Assembly: GCA_902490325.1 (NCBI GenBank) | Contig: CABUDJ010000015.1 | Span: forward strand, 1 to 32,214 | Reading direction: 5' to 3' | Origin: an uncultured Collinsella sp. | GTDB taxonomy: Bacteria; Actinomycetota; Coriobacteriia; Coriobacteriales; Coriobacteriaceae | Length of the DNA: 32,214 nt | In this document: positions 22,447 to 31,960 of the stretch, one piece after another | Position numbering within the stretch: the first letter of the stretch is position 1 | Layout of the letters: each line of letters opens with the position of its first letter | The notes under the pieces: generated by a model | The model's database searches: none | Told to the model about the DNA's origin: nothing | What the model saw: the letters and a program-made list of their open reading frames with translations, nothing else | Made by a program: the position numbers and the translations under genes

Positions 22447-23466
22447 TTACTCGGTGTCCTTCATGGGCGGCATGGGCTTCCAGTTGGGATCCTTGATGAT
22501 CTTGCGGGCGTCCTTCATGCCGCGGCGCAGCGCCGGAATGCCGGTCTTAAAGCACTTATCGACCGCAGCCAGGCGAATGAATTCCTTGCAGAAGGTCGCG
22601 GCATTGCCCAGGCGGAACAGCATGGGGTGGTAGTCACCGTAGATCTGCATATAGCGAGCGAGGAAGCCTCGGTTGCGCATGATGTAGTAGCGGTTGGTGT
22701 CGCTCGTAGAGTTGAGCTGGCGTTTGCCGGCGATATCCCAGTTAGAGACGGCGCGGGCGCGCTTGAGAACCACGTCGGCAACAACGACGGCGGGGAAGTG
22801 TTGGCTGGCTACGTAGCCGTAGCAGGCATCGTCGCCGTAGATAAAGAATCGCGCATCGGGCAGGCCGATCTTATCGACCACGCGGCGCGAGAACATGCCG
22901 CCCTCAAAGCATAGCTGGTTCATGGCGCGGTAGCCCTCGGGTCCCAGGTCCCACTTGGCGACAGGGTTGGGAATGCCGAGTGAAAGGATGAGTTGGTATT
23001 GCCAAAAGAAGGCGCCGCCGTCAAAGTCCAGGCGCGAACCCTGGATGACATCGTAGCGGTCGGTCCACTTGGCAAGACGCTCGATGCCCTCGGGGATGAC
23101 AAGTACGTCGTCGTCCATCACCCAGAACCATTGAGCGCCCAGGTCGTAGGCGCATTTAGTGCCGGCGGAGAAGCCGCCCGCACCGCCGCCGTTTTCGAGC
23201 TGCGGGGCGTAGATGACACGGTCGGTGCCGCCCTGCGCGTCAGGCTGCTCGGTGTCGATGCCCCACAGGTTGGCCAGGCGCTCGTTGAATGCGGCGCACA
23301 TGGCCTCGGTCTCGCACGAATTCTCGTTATCGACAATCACGATGCGCCAGGGCGTTGCCGTGAGCTCGGTCATGGAGTCGAACAAGTTGGCCAGGAGTTC
23401 CTGGCGCTTGTACGTAACGACGACGATGGCGAGCTTGTCGATGGGGGCGGGAAGGGTTGAAGGCAT
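22447..23466 (-). CDS. GT2 glycosyltransferase, galactofuranosyltransferase-like
   Basis: A 339-residue GT-A fold enzyme. It opens with LAIVVVTYKRQELLANLFDS, has the family NGGGAGGFSAG segment (92-102) and the metal-binding triplet in FWVMDDDVLV (DDD 118-120), then a long acceptor region with FIYGDDACYG. The NxGGxGGF plus W-x-MDDD pattern is that of GlfT-type galactofuranosyl/rhamnosyl transferases that extend cell-wall polysaccharides from UDP-Galf. The donor sugar is inferred. No transmembrane segment. The start at 23466 follows AAAGGATAT; the frame continues upstream without a good site. It reads towards the AAA-like gene (convergent, 24 nt apart) and belongs to the surface-polysaccharide region on its other side. 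Confidence 0.85.
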   Translation of the reverse strand: MPSTLPAPIDKLAIVVVTYKRQELLANLFDSMTELTATPWRIVIVDNENSCETEAMCAAFNERLANLWGIDTEQPDAQGGTDRVIYAPQLENGGGAGGFSAGTKCAYDLGAQWFWVMDDDVLVIPEGIERLAKWTDRYDVIQGSRLDFDGGAFFWQYQLILSLGIPNPVAKWDLGPEGYRAMNQLCFEGGMFSRRVVDKIGLPDARFFIYGDDACYGYVASQHFPAVVVADVVLKRARAVSNWDIAGKRQLNSTSDTNRYYIMRNRGFLARYMQIYGDYHPMLFRLGNAATFCKEFIRLAAVDKCFKTGIPALRRGMKDARKIIKDPNWKPMPPMKDTE

Positions 23467-23541
23467 GGGGCAATATATCCTTTCACGCGCGGCTGGCGAT
23501 CGCTGCGCGGAAGCTATCGAATACGTCCTTGGGACTGTCTT

Positions 23542-23547
23542 ATTGTA
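23542..23547 (-). promoter_or_regulatory. Candidate -10 of the GT2 gene at 23466
   Basis: On the minus strand TACAAT (plus 23542-23547, 5/6), with TTGCCG 19 nt upstream as a poorly spaced -35. It is 76 nt before the start codon. Confidence 0.35.
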
Positions 23548-23636
23548 AAGGCTCGGTGCGCTTTGGCGGCAAGCTTTGAATAAAACGCAGGAACCTGCCA
23601 CGGGTGCAGCGGCTTTAGGGTCTGACGGCAGCGTGT

Positions 23637-24767
23637 CTATTGCCGCTTGAGCTTGCGAGCGATAAGGCTTCTAGCAGCATCGATGATGAGGAGCGCTAAG
23701 GCAAAGACGATGCTAATGACGGTGCCTGTGACGATACATATAGCTGCCGGGCTGTTTTGGCTGATCAGTATGTTTGCGAGCAACGTATTGAAGACGGGAC
23801 GCCACAGGCTACTGGTGAGCGACTGCATCACATAGAAACCAAGCGTGGCGGTCGATAAGGTGACGATGACACCTGCGGTCCGTGGATTGCCTGAGGCACT
23901 GCGCCGGGTCGCCGCAAAGAGCAGAGAGGCGGCAGCGAGGACAAACGAGATCAACGAGGTTGATTTGTAGGAGAGGACTGCCATCGCCGTGAGGTTGCCG
24001 GTGAAGGAGAGTGCTCCTTCCAGGATGGTGGCGAGCACCAAAACCGCTGCGAGCGACCGCGTGCCTAAGGCGCCCGCCTTGTCCGAATCCATGGCGCCGG
24101 TTACGTCGCGGAGCAGTCCGCCGATCAAAAACGCGACTACGTACGTGACGGCGCTCATGAGCTTTTGGAGCCAAGAAAACTCGCCGGCGCATGTCGCACT
24201 CATAGCGGCTAAATACCCGTTAACAACAAATGCGAGGATGCCAACGGCGATGACCGTCGTCTTGTAGGTTTTCTGGGGGAGTCGACTCTTAGCCAGTCCA
24301 AACCATGGCGCCATGAAGACCGTGGCGGCATAGACCCAGATAAACTCAAGGCCTAGCGTGTACCAGTAGTGCGTATTGAGGGTAACATCGGGAATGGGTG
24401 AGACGACCGTGGACCACGCGAGCGCCACGAGGCAATAAAACGCAGTGGGCAAAATGACCTTGCCCAGGCGCTGCGCCGTCCGTTGCATTTGCGACTTCCA
24501 TGTTGCTCCACCGTCCCAAGCACGCTCGGCCGAAGCGATGAGAAAATAGCCCGAAATCATAAAGAAGACCTCGTTGGCCCAGCAGCCCAGCAAGTTAATA
24601 AAACCGAGCACGCCGGAATAGGGGAACATCGCAAGTGGGGCATATTCTACGGCGCCGACACAGGTTGCCTGGAAGGTCCACTGAAAGGTGTGGAACACCG
24701 CGATGCCGGCGACCGCGACCAAACGCAGCGCTTCGATGGGTATGTTGCGTGCGGCTTTGGGCTGCAT
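23637..24767 (-). CDS. Acyltransferase family 3 membrane protein
   Basis: A 376-residue polytopic membrane protein with about ten hydrophobic segments and a basic C-terminus (ARKLKRQ). The N-terminal signature of acyltransferase-3 proteins (OafA/WecH type) is present: IEALRLVAVAGIAVFHTF (first TM with the R-x10-H pair) and NEVFFMISGYFLIASA. Such proteins move acetyl or succinyl groups onto surface polysaccharides or lipids. Flanked by glycosyltransferase genes on both sides, it most likely O-acylates the polysaccharide made by this cluster. The ATG at 24767 has GAAAGGAC just upstream and a perfect TATAAT at -46. Length is normal for the family. Confidence 0.9.
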   Translation of the reverse strand: MQPKAARNIPIEALRLVAVAGIAVFHTFQWTFQATCVGAVEYAPLAMFPYSGVLGFINLLGCWANEVFFMISGYFLIASAERAWDGGATWKSQMQRTAQRLGKVILPTAFYCLVALAWSTVVSPIPDVTLNTHYWYTLGLEFIWVYAATVFMAPWFGLAKSRLPQKTYKTTVIAVGILAFVVNGYLAAMSATCAGEFSWLQKLMSAVTYVVAFLIGGLLRDVTGAMDSDKAGALGTRSLAAVLVLATILEGALSFTGNLTAMAVLSYKSTSLISFVLAAASLLFAATRRSASGNPRTAGVIVTLSTATLGFYVMQSLTSSLWRPVFNTLLANILISQNSPAAICIVTGTVISIVFALALLIIDAARSLIARKLKRQ

Positions 24768-24786
24768 GACGTCCTTTCTTATCGGT

Positions 24787-24815
24787 TTGCCTCTGCGAGC
24801 TCCATAGATTATATA
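24787..24815 (+). promoter_or_regulatory. Candidate promoter of the plus-strand GT2 cluster
   Basis: TTGCCT (24787-24792), a 17-nt spacer and TATATA (24810-24815). It overlaps the divergent promoter of the acyltransferase gene, so the two may compete. Confidence 0.45.
24808..24813 (-). promoter_or_regulatory. -10 element of the acyltransferase gene
   Basis: A perfect TATAAT on the minus strand, 41 nt before the start codon at 24767. No good -35 was recognised. Confidence 0.5.
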
Positions 24816-24879
24816 AACGCCTGCTGGCGCGCTGACCCTTTGATACCATGAAACGACAGGTATTTCCTAAGGAGCACAT

Positions 24880-25983
24880 TTGTCTACTAACGCCTCTGGC
24901 AGCCCTGTTCTGTCGCTGCTTATTCCCATTTACAATGTTCAGCGCTACCTGCGCGAGTGCCTCGATTCCGCCCTGGCGCAGACGCTCAAGGATATTGAGA
25001 TCATCTGCATTAACGACGGGTCGACCGACAACTCGCCGGCGATTATCCGCGAGTATATGGAGCGCGATGGGCGCGTTAAGATGATCGACAAGGCCAACAG
25101 CGGCTACGGCGACTCGATGAACCGCGGTCTGGAGATGGCGCGTGGCAAGTACGTTGGCATCTTGGAGTCCGATGACTTTATGGCGCCCGACGCACTCGAA
25201 AAGCTTGTCTCGGCCGCCGATAGCAATAATGCCGACTTTTCGAAGGCGAACTTTGATTTCTACTGGTCTAAGCCCGAGGAACGCCGTTCGCTGCACGAGA
25301 TGTTTAGACCTCAGGATTGTGGCAAGCCAGTGCATCCGAGCGATACGACGCAGTTCTTTAAGCAAAAGCCATCGATTTGGTCGGCCGTGTACCGTCGCGA
25401 TTTTCTTGAGCGCAACGGCATTACGTTCCTGCCGACTCCGGGGGCATCCTTTCAGGACACGTCATTCGCCTTTAAGGTGATCGCGTGCGCCGATAAGGCT
25501 GTTTACCTGCACGATGCCGTGCTGTCGTATCGCCAGGACAACGAGAATTCCTCGGTCAATTCTTCGGCTAAGGTCTTTTGCGTCAATACCGAGTATGCCG
25601 AGATTGAGCGTTGGATTCGAGAGGATTATGCCCGTGACCACGCAAGTGATGACGTCGCGCGCATGCTCAAGTTCAATCAGCTCATTAAGTACGATTCGTA
25701 TATGTGGAACTACGTGCGCCTGGCGCCTAAGTTCTATAAGGAGTTCCTGGTGCAGATGGCCAAGGAATTTCAGGCGGCCTTGGACGCGGGGGAGTTTTCG
25801 CTTGACGACCTCAAGCCGTGGAAGCGCGCGAATCTCGCTGCCATCCTCAAAGATCCTGAGGGCTGGGTTGACGAGCATCCGAGTTTTGCGACGGATGGTG
25901 CCTTGGGGCGTGCTAAGTATTACGCCTCGGTTGGAGGCCCAAGCGTGGTCGCTGCCTTCCTCATCGAATCGCTGAGGGGGTAG
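24880..25983 (+). CDS. GT2 glycosyltransferase (paralogue 1)
   Basis: A 367-residue GT-A glycosyltransferase. SLLIPIYNVQRYLRECLDS at the N-terminus, NDGSTD (45-50) and the metal site ESDDF (96-100) define the catalytic domain (about 1-220). The rest (SIWSAVYRRDFLERNG, FLPTPGASFQDTSF, YRQDNENSSVNS) is the acceptor part typical of capsule/exopolysaccharide transferases. It starts with TTG at 24880; AAGGAG ends 5 nt upstream and no ATG is available. Closely related to the gene at 27105 (70 of 76 residues equal over the DGSTD-ESDD region). Sugar and linkage cannot be read from sequence. First gene of a run of five. Confidence 0.9.
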   Translation: MSTNASGSPVLSLLIPIYNVQRYLRECLDSALAQTLKDIEIICINDGSTDNSPAIIREYMERDGRVKMIDKANSGYGDSMNRGLEMARGKYVGILESDDFMAPDALEKLVSAADSNNADFSKANFDFYWSKPEERRSLHEMFRPQDCGKPVHPSDTTQFFKQKPSIWSAVYRRDFLERNGITFLPTPGASFQDTSFAFKVIACADKAVYLHDAVLSYRQDNENSSVNSSAKVFCVNTEYAEIERWIREDYARDHASDDVARMLKFNQLIKYDSYMWNYVRLAPKFYKEFLVQMAKEFQAALDAGEFSLDDLKPWKRANLAAILKDPEGWVDEHPSFATDGALGRAKYYASVGGPSVVAAFLIESLRG

Positions 25984-25989
25984 GTCGGC

Positions 25990-27030
25990 ATGGGAGAGGC
26001 CTCGCGTCCTAAAGCTACCATTGTCGTCCCCGTTTACAACTCTGCGCGCTCCATTCAGCGATGCCTCGATTCGCTGCTGGCCCAGTCCGAGCGCTCGATT
26101 CAGGTTGTCTGCGTCAACGACGGTTCGACTGATGATTCGTTGAACGTGTTGCACCAGATCGCGCAGGCCGACGATCGCGTACTGGTGATTGACCAGGAAA
26201 ACGCGGGTGTCTCGTGTGCTCGAAATGCCGGTATCGATGCCGTCGAGGGCGAGACCGTCTTTTTTGTGGACGCCGACGATTACATCGATGCCCAGACGGT
26301 CGAGCGCGTGCTGCATTCCATGGAGTCCGCAGATGCCGAGGTCGCCGTCTTTGGCGGCGTCTGTGAACCTGCCGATGCTGCCCCCAAACGCGTCCAGCAA
26401 CTCATGAGCCCCAAAGCTGGTGCCTTCGGCGCCCGTGATCCCCAACTGCTGTTCCATTCGAATGCGCAGCCCTATGCCTGCCGTGCGGCTTTTTCGCGCG
26501 AGCTGCTCAATCGCGAAGGCATTCGCTTCGCCCCCGGTTTGGCTTTGGGCGAGGACGTTGTCTTCCAATTTGCGGCTTATGCGCTTGCCCGCAAGGCCGT
26601 TGTCATGCCGGACAAGTTCTACCACTACGTGATGGAGAGCGAATCGGCGACGCACGAGTTCAACAGTGCCGAGGCTCGCGCCAAAAAGCTTGACGCCCAC
26701 ATGAGAATGCTCGAGGAGGTCTTGGAGGACTGGGCAGCCTACGGTCTTTTGGACCTGTGTCCCGGCGAGCTGATAACTTGGTTTTTGGACCTCATTGTGT
26801 TCGACCTGGCGCGCTTCGATGCCGATGACTTCCATCGCGTGGCGGCTCGCGTCAACATGGACCTCACCACGTTTTTGGGAACGGAGTGGGCGGATATGCC
26901 TGCTAAGGGCGCCGTTCGCCGTGTTGCCCACAAGCTCGTTGCGGCGACCTCGGGCGTTTCGATGGTAGACGCCACGCTGTTCTATCTTTCGACTCGCGGT
27001 CTCAAAGCCTGCCTGGAGCGCTTTCTCTAA
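25990..27030 (+). CDS. GT2 glycosyltransferase
   Basis: A 346-residue GT-A glycosyltransferase beginning KATIVVPVYNSARSIQRCLDS, with NDGSTD (43-48), NAGVSCARNAGID and the metal site FVDADDYID (92-100). GEDVVFQFAAYALAR later in the protein is the usual helix after the catalytic domain. It differs clearly from the two paralogues on either side and is closer to the common EpsJ/WcaA-like type. The ATG at 25990 is 6 nt after the previous stop, with GAGGGGGTAGG overlapping it, so it is co-transcribed and probably coupled. Confidence 0.88.
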   Translation: MGEASRPKATIVVPVYNSARSIQRCLDSLLAQSERSIQVVCVNDGSTDDSLNVLHQIAQADDRVLVIDQENAGVSCARNAGIDAVEGETVFFVDADDYIDAQTVERVLHSMESADAEVAVFGGVCEPADAAPKRVQQLMSPKAGAFGARDPQLLFHSNAQPYACRAAFSRELLNREGIRFAPGLALGEDVVFQFAAYALARKAVVMPDKFYHYVMESESATHEFNSAEARAKKLDAHMRMLEEVLEDWAAYGLLDLCPGELITWFLDLIVFDLARFDADDFHRVAARVNMDLTTFLGTEWADMPAKGAVRRVAHKLVAATSGVSMVDATLFYLSTRGLKACLERFL

Positions 27031-27061
27031 TTCCAAGCGCTGCCGCCCGCCGCAACTCGGC

Positions 27062-27070
27062 TGCTAAAAT
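27062..27070 (+). promoter_or_regulatory. Candidate extended -10 promoter
   Basis: TG-C-TAAAAT (27062-27070) in the 74-nt gap before the second GT2 paralogue. The -35 region is weak. It may allow the downstream genes to be transcribed separately. Confidence 0.4.
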
Positions 27071-27104
27071 AACCCTGTTACACGCTATTCAACAGGAGGT
27101 TCTC

Positions 27105-28223
27105 TTGCAGAACTCTGATACCCCTAAAGTTTCGTTGCTCGTCCCCATTTGCAATGTCGAGCGCTATCTGTGCGAGTGCCTCGATTCTGCCGTGGCGCAG
27201 ACGCTCAGGGACATCGAGATCATCTGTATCAACGACGGCTCCACCGATAGCTCGCCGGATATCATCCGCGAGTACATGGAGCGCGACCCCCGTGTAAAGA
27301 TGATCGACAAGGCCAACAGCGGCTATGGCGACTCGATGAACCGCGGTCTGGAGATGGCGCGCGGTGAGTACGTGGGCATTCTTGAGTCCGACGACTTTAT
27401 GTTTGAGGATTCGCTCCAAAAGCTGGTCGCCAAGGCCGATGCTGAGCATGCCGATGTCGTTAAGGGCGACTTTTACCTGTATTGGTCCACGCCCAGCGAG
27501 CGCCGTGAGCTGTTTGGAATTATCGACGAGCATATGACGGGCGCCGCGTATCGCCCCGTCGATCGCCCGGGCATCTTCTACCGCAAACCTTCCATTTGGT
27601 CGGCTATCTATCGGCGCGAGTTCCTCAACGACAATCAGATTCGGTTCCTTCCCACGCCGGGTGCCTCGTATCAGGACGCAGGCTTTAACTTTAAGGTTTG
27701 GGCTTGCGCCGAGCGTGCCGCGTTTATTGCGGACCCCATTTTGTGCTATCGCCAGGATAACGAGAAGAGCTCCGTTAATTCGCCCAACAAGGTGTTTTGC
27801 GTGTGCGACGAGTATGTCGAGATGCAGCGCTTTTTGGACGAGCGTCCCGAGCTCAAGGCTCAGCTTCAGGGCATTTTAATGCGCATGAAGGTCGATACGT
27901 ACCGTTGGAATGATGAGCGCTTGGTCGATGAACTGCGCGAGCAGTTTTGGAAGAAAGCCTCGTCCGAGCTCAAGGCCGATTGGGATGCCGGTCGCTTTGA
28001 CCTGTCGCTGTTTGATCCGCGTGGCGAGACCGACTTGCGTCTGATGGTCAAGTCGCCCCGCGCCTATATCGATTCGCGCTTTGACTTTAAGAAGCCGGGC
28101 AAGCTCAATACGTTTAAGCATTACTTTAAGATTGGCGGCCTGTCGCTGGTCTGGCGCGTGCTGACGTATCAGCGCACCTACGGCGACAACCCGCACCCCG
28201 ATGACGTTCCGGCCGCACAGTAG
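27105..28223 (+). CDS. GT2 glycosyltransferase (paralogue 2)
   Basis: A 372-residue GT-A enzyme, paralogue of the gene at 24880: the stretch from ECLDS to ESDDF is 70/76 identical, and SIWSAIYRREFL, FLPTPGASYQD, CYRQDNEKSSVNS and KVFCV recur. Catalytic motifs NDGSTD (43-48) and ESDD (94-97). It too uses a TTG start (27105), here with a perfect AGGAGG 5 nt upstream. The C-terminal third (LFDPRGETDLRLMVKSP, FKHYFKIGGLSLVWRV) is more divergent, which suggests a different acceptor. One residue of the usual VPxYN motif is changed (VPICN). Confidence 0.9.
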   Translation: MQNSDTPKVSLLVPICNVERYLCECLDSAVAQTLRDIEIICINDGSTDSSPDIIREYMERDPRVKMIDKANSGYGDSMNRGLEMARGEYVGILESDDFMFEDSLQKLVAKADAEHADVVKGDFYLYWSTPSERRELFGIIDEHMTGAAYRPVDRPGIFYRKPSIWSAIYRREFLNDNQIRFLPTPGASYQDAGFNFKVWACAERAAFIADPILCYRQDNEKSSVNSPNKVFCVCDEYVEMQRFLDERPELKAQLQGILMRMKVDTYRWNDERLVDELREQFWKKASSELKADWDAGRFDLSLFDPRGETDLRLMVKSPRAYIDSRFDFKKPGKLNTFKHYFKIGGLSLVWRVLTYQRTYGDNPHPDDVPAAQ

Positions 28224-28235
28224 GAGCGAGTGACT

Positions 28236-29303
28236 ATGGCTAACCCCAAGATTTCCGTTGTCGTTCCCATCTATAAAGTGGAGGAGTGCCTGGCCTGGTG
28301 CCTGGACTCCCTGCTTGCGCAGGACATGCCCGATTGGGAGGGCGTGCTGGTCAACGATGGCTCGCCGGATGGCTCGCGCGATATTGCGGCCGCCTATTGC
28401 GAAAAGGACGCGCGCTTTACGCTGGTCGATAAGCCAAACGGCGGCTTGTCGAGTGCGCGTAATGCAGGTATCGCTGCGTCCACGGCGTCTATCCTCGCGT
28501 TTTTGGATTCCGATGACCGCTTTACGCCCGATGCGTGCCGTGTGATCGTCGATGCCTTTGGGCGCGAGGACTGCGACGTTTTGACCTTTGGCGCGAATCC
28601 GTATCCGCTGGAGGCAGGGTATCCGTGGCTTAACTATGTGCTGAGCCCGCGCGATGTGTCGTTTGAAGGCTATAGCTCCGACCTACTGTTTAAGGAAGCA
28701 TCTCGCCCCTTTGCATGGCGCACCGCCTGCAAGCGTGAGTTTTTGCTGGGCAACGGGATCGTGTTTGATGAGACCGTCAAGTATGGCGAGGATCAGGTCT
28801 TTGACTTTGCCGTGTATGGTCGCTCGTGCAAGACCACGCTTGCCTCCAACAAACTGTATGACTACCGCGTGGCGCGCAAGGGTTCTCTCATGGACACCAT
28901 GCGCTATGACGACGAGACGCGCCTGTTGGAGCACGTGAAGATATACTCCGCGGTACTGAATGATTGGCACCGCGATGGGCTTGATGCCCAGCATGCGGAC
29001 GACCTGGCATATTTCCTGTGCGATCTGGTACTGTATGACGCGCTTAGGTTGCTAGGGATGGGCTGTGGAAAGGTGTTTGCCGCCGCCGCGGCGGCGCTCG
29101 CCGGTTCTCCCGTGGGCAGCGATGCCGCGCTCGCACAGTGTGCACCTTCGGTTGCCGCCATGGTGCGTGCGGCGCTTGCCGGCGAGGCCCCCAGTGGCCG
29201 CACGTGCAAAAAGCTCATGTTCGATTACGACGTGTTAAGGTTTGGACGCCTGGGCGCCTGCAAGCGCATGGCCGCGAATGCTCTGGGAAAGCGAGAAGTG
29301 TAG
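28236..29303 (+). CDS. GT2 glycosyltransferase
   Basis: A 355-residue GT-A glycosyltransferase: ISVVVPIYKVEECLAWCLDS, NDGSPD (40-45), NGGLSSARNAGI, metal site LDSDD (90-94), then GEDQVFDFAVYG. The C-terminal part is Ala-rich. ATG 28236 is chosen with AGGAG 9 nt upstream; a GTG at 28230 in frame is closer to the site and possible. The gene begins 12 nt after the preceding stop and its stop is directly followed by the next start codon (TAGATG), so these are one translational unit. Confidence 0.88.
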   Translation: MANPKISVVVPIYKVEECLAWCLDSLLAQDMPDWEGVLVNDGSPDGSRDIAAAYCEKDARFTLVDKPNGGLSSARNAGIAASTASILAFLDSDDRFTPDACRVIVDAFGREDCDVLTFGANPYPLEAGYPWLNYVLSPRDVSFEGYSSDLLFKEASRPFAWRTACKREFLLGNGIVFDETVKYGEDQVFDFAVYGRSCKTTLASNKLYDYRVARKGSLMDTMRYDDETRLLEHVKIYSAVLNDWHRDGLDAQHADDLAYFLCDLVLYDALRLLGMGCGKVFAAAAAALAGSPVGSDAALAQCAPSVAAMVRAALAGEAPSGRTCKKLMFDYDVLRFGRLGACKRMAANALGKREV

Positions 29304-31790
29304 ATGAGTATCAAGCGTTTGGCGCTTTGTCGCAGCCAGGGCCGTCTGTTTGTTCTGCTTCGTTTTGCTGGCGAAGATGTCGCCGCACTTATTGAGCAGG
29401 AAGGTCCCCAAGCCTTTGTCCATGCGACGACGAGCGGTTCTCGTGTGCCGTCGCTGGTGCTCCCGGTCGATCATGGCCGTGTGCTGGCGCTTTGCCCTTC
29501 CGTTTCCGGTTACGAGCGCGAGCTCGCCGTCATGGTACTTCCGTTTTTGGATGGCTCGTCGATGGATGTCGTTTTTGCATCCGGTGGTCAAAGGTTGGGC
29601 TCTATTCGCCTCGATAGCCGCGTGGCCAAGCTGGAATCCAAGATCAACTACAAGGCAAAGCCTGCGTTGTGTGCGCTTATCCGCGATGCGCAGCGCGGCG
29701 AGCGCTGCGGCTGCTACGAGATCGACGCCATTCGCTATTTGCCGGCAGACGCCGGCGCGGTGTGGCGCTATGAGGTTACGTGGGTGGGAGACTCCAAGTG
29801 CACCCCTGAGCTCCAGATCTTTGATACGCATATGAATGCCATCGATGTCACCGTTCATGTGTTTGAATCGCAGGCCGAAGTGCCGCAGCAGAACGGATGC
29901 CGCGTCAATAAAACGTATCTGAGCGTTGAGATGCCTCAGGATATACGAGATTTTGTCGCGATTGTGAGCGATCCCACGGAGCAGATCCAGAGCGGGTTTT
30001 GCGCCATGGATAGTCGCCTGTACAACGGCATGGTCGATGACAGTTGGAACCGCATGAAGGACGCGCGTGCAGACGACGCAGCTTATCGACGTTGGTTTGA
30101 ACATCATCGTACAAAGCCGGGCGATTTGGTGTGCCAGCGTGTCGCTTCGGCGGCCTTTGCCTATAGGCCGCTCGTGAGTATTGTGGTGCCGTGCTATAAG
30201 ACCGATCGGGTCTACCTGCGCGAGCTGCTGGACTCGGTGCTGGCCCAGAGCTATGACAACTGGGAATTGCTTCTGATGGACGCCTCGCCCGAATGGGATG
30301 CTGTGGCCAATCTTGCGGCAGCCGCTCACGACGAGCGCGTCCGTCGCATCGAGCTGCCCGGTAACGGCGGCATCGTAGTCAACACCAACGCCGGTATTCA
30401 GCAGGCGACGGGCGACTACATCGCGTTCTTGGACCATGACGACATCCTGGAACCGGATGCGTTGTTCCACTATGTTGCCGCTCTGAACAAGAGCGCTAAG
30501 GGCGAGCGCCCCCAGGTCCTGTTTTGCGACGAAGACATGTTCCAGAAAACGGGGGAGTGGGGTCAGCCGGTCTTTAAGACCAGACTCAACGTTGACCTGC
30601 TCTATAGCCATAACTGCGTGACGCATTTTTTGATGGTTGAGAAGGCGCTCATCGATCGCATTGGCATGTCGCCAGAAGATGTTGCGGGTGCCCAGGATTA
30701 CGACCTGACGCTCCGCTGCCTTGCAGCGGGTGCGCGCTTTGAGCATGTTGCGCACGTGCTGTATCACTGGCGTGTGCACCCCGGTTCCACCGCCGACGGT
30801 TCTGCCGATAGCAAGCCGTATGCTATTGAAGCCGGGCGCCTTGCGCTTCAGCGCCACTTTAAGGCGCTGGGCATTTGCGGAACGGCCGAGGAGACCGAGA
30901 CGCCGTTTGTCTACCGTATGCGCTATGCGCTGCCAGAGCCCGCGCCGCTGGTGAGCATTGTGATTCCCACCAAGGACCATGTTGAGACGCTCGACGCCTG
31001 CGTGATGTCGATCGCCCAGAAGGCCACGTATGCCAACTACGAGATCGTCTTGGTGGAGAACAACAGCGAAGCCCCGGAGACGTTTGCGTATTACGAAACC
31101 CTGCCAGAGCGCGTAGCCGCTGTGTCTGGTGGCAAGGGCACAGCGCGCGTTGAGTGGTGGCCGGGCGAGTTCAATTACTCCCAGATCATCAACTTTGGCG
31201 TTAAACATGCCAAGGGCGACTACCTGCTGCTGCTCAACAACGATACCGAGGTCATAAACCCGGACTTTATCGAAGAGATGATGGGCTATCTGCAGCGTCC
31301 CGATGCGGGCGTGGTGGGCGCCAAACTCTACTTTGCCGACCATCTGGTGCAACATGCCGGCATTTTGGTCGGCGTGCGCGGCGCACTTGCCCATGCCAAC
31401 CAGGACTTCTTGGCAAAGCGCGAGGGCTATCTTGCCCGTGCTGTGCGCCCGGGCAACTTTAGCGCCGTAACGGGCGCCTGTCAGATGGTTCGACGCGACG
31501 TATTTAAGCAGGTTGGTGGCTATAACGAGGAATTCGCCGTCGGCTTTAACGACGCGGACTTTTGCCTGCGCGTGTGGGAGGCGGGCTTCCGCACCATCTT
31601 TACGCCCTATGCCGAGCTGTACCACTACGAGTTCACCTCGCGCGGCAGGGAAGAGGCCAACGAGGAAAAGCTGCGCCGTTGGAAGCGCGAGCAGGCGCTG
31701 TTCATGCAGCGCTGGCCAGAGTTCTTCCTCGATGGCGATCCGTGGCTCGGGTCAAACCTATCCTCCGACAGTGAGTACTTCTCGCTTTAG
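29304..31790 (+). CDS. Double-domain GT2 glycosyltransferase
   Basis: An 828-residue protein with two GT-A domains after a unique region. Residues about 1-285 resemble no GT (beta-rich, EIDAIRYLP, TWVGDSKCTPELQIF) and may bind the growing chain. GT domain 1 (about 288-500): PLVSIVVPCYKTDRVYL, metal site LDHDD (376-380), CDEDMFQKTGEWG, GAQDYDLTLR. GT domain 2 (about 553-790): PLVSIVIPTKDHVETLD, LLLNNDTEV, FSAVTGACQMVRR, FNDADFCLRVWEAGF and the H-containing ELYHYEFTSRG. This layout is found in rhamnan, O-antigen and cell-wall polysaccharide synthesis proteins that add two sugars in alternation. The sugar is unknown. ATG directly follows the previous stop. Confidence 0.9.
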   Translation: MSIKRLALCRSQGRLFVLLRFAGEDVAALIEQEGPQAFVHATTSGSRVPSLVLPVDHGRVLALCPSVSGYERELAVMVLPFLDGSSMDVVFASGGQRLGSIRLDSRVAKLESKINYKAKPALCALIRDAQRGERCGCYEIDAIRYLPADAGAVWRYEVTWVGDSKCTPELQIFDTHMNAIDVTVHVFESQAEVPQQNGCRVNKTYLSVEMPQDIRDFVAIVSDPTEQIQSGFCAMDSRLYNGMVDDSWNRMKDARADDAAYRRWFEHHRTKPGDLVCQRVASAAFAYRPLVSIVVPCYKTDRVYLRELLDSVLAQSYDNWELLLMDASPEWDAVANLAAAAHDERVRRIELPGNGGIVVNTNAGIQQATGDYIAFLDHDDILEPDALFHYVAALNKSAKGERPQVLFCDEDMFQKTGEWGQPVFKTRLNVDLLYSHNCVTHFLMVEKALIDRIGMSPEDVAGAQDYDLTLRCLAAGARFEHVAHVLYHWRVHPGSTADGSADSKPYAIEAGRLALQRHFKALGICGTAEETETPFVYRMRYALPEPAPLVSIVIPTKDHVETLDACVMSIAQKATYANYEIVLVENNSEAPETFAYYETLPERVAAVSGGKGTARVEWWPGEFNYSQIINFGVKHAKGDYLLLLNNDTEVINPDFIEEMMGYLQRPDAGVVGAKLYFADHLVQHAGILVGVRGALAHANQDFLAKREGYLARAVRPGNFSAVTGACQMVRRDVFKQVGGYNEEFAVGFNDADFCLRVWEAGFRTIFTPYAELYHYEFTSRGREEANEEKLRRWKREQALFMQRWPEFFLDGDPWLGSNLSSDSEYFSL

Positions 31791-31960
31791 CGCGAGGTGG
31801 CGTGAAATCCAGCATAGGGTGCTCAAGGGCTGTGAGGGCGTTGGGTTTTTGCTAAATTGCTGGAGTTTGATTCGTGGAGCCTACGCTTAGCTTTTCTTAT
31901 ACGTGTCGATGCGATTATCGGGATTTCAGGTGCAGTCCGCTTGTCTAAGGGTGAAACAGC

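Noticed and set aside
29235..31625. A 796-codon open frame on the minus strand
   Set aside because: It lies antisense to the double-domain GT2 gene; long antisense frames are expected from strong GC3 bias. The translation has no domain motif.
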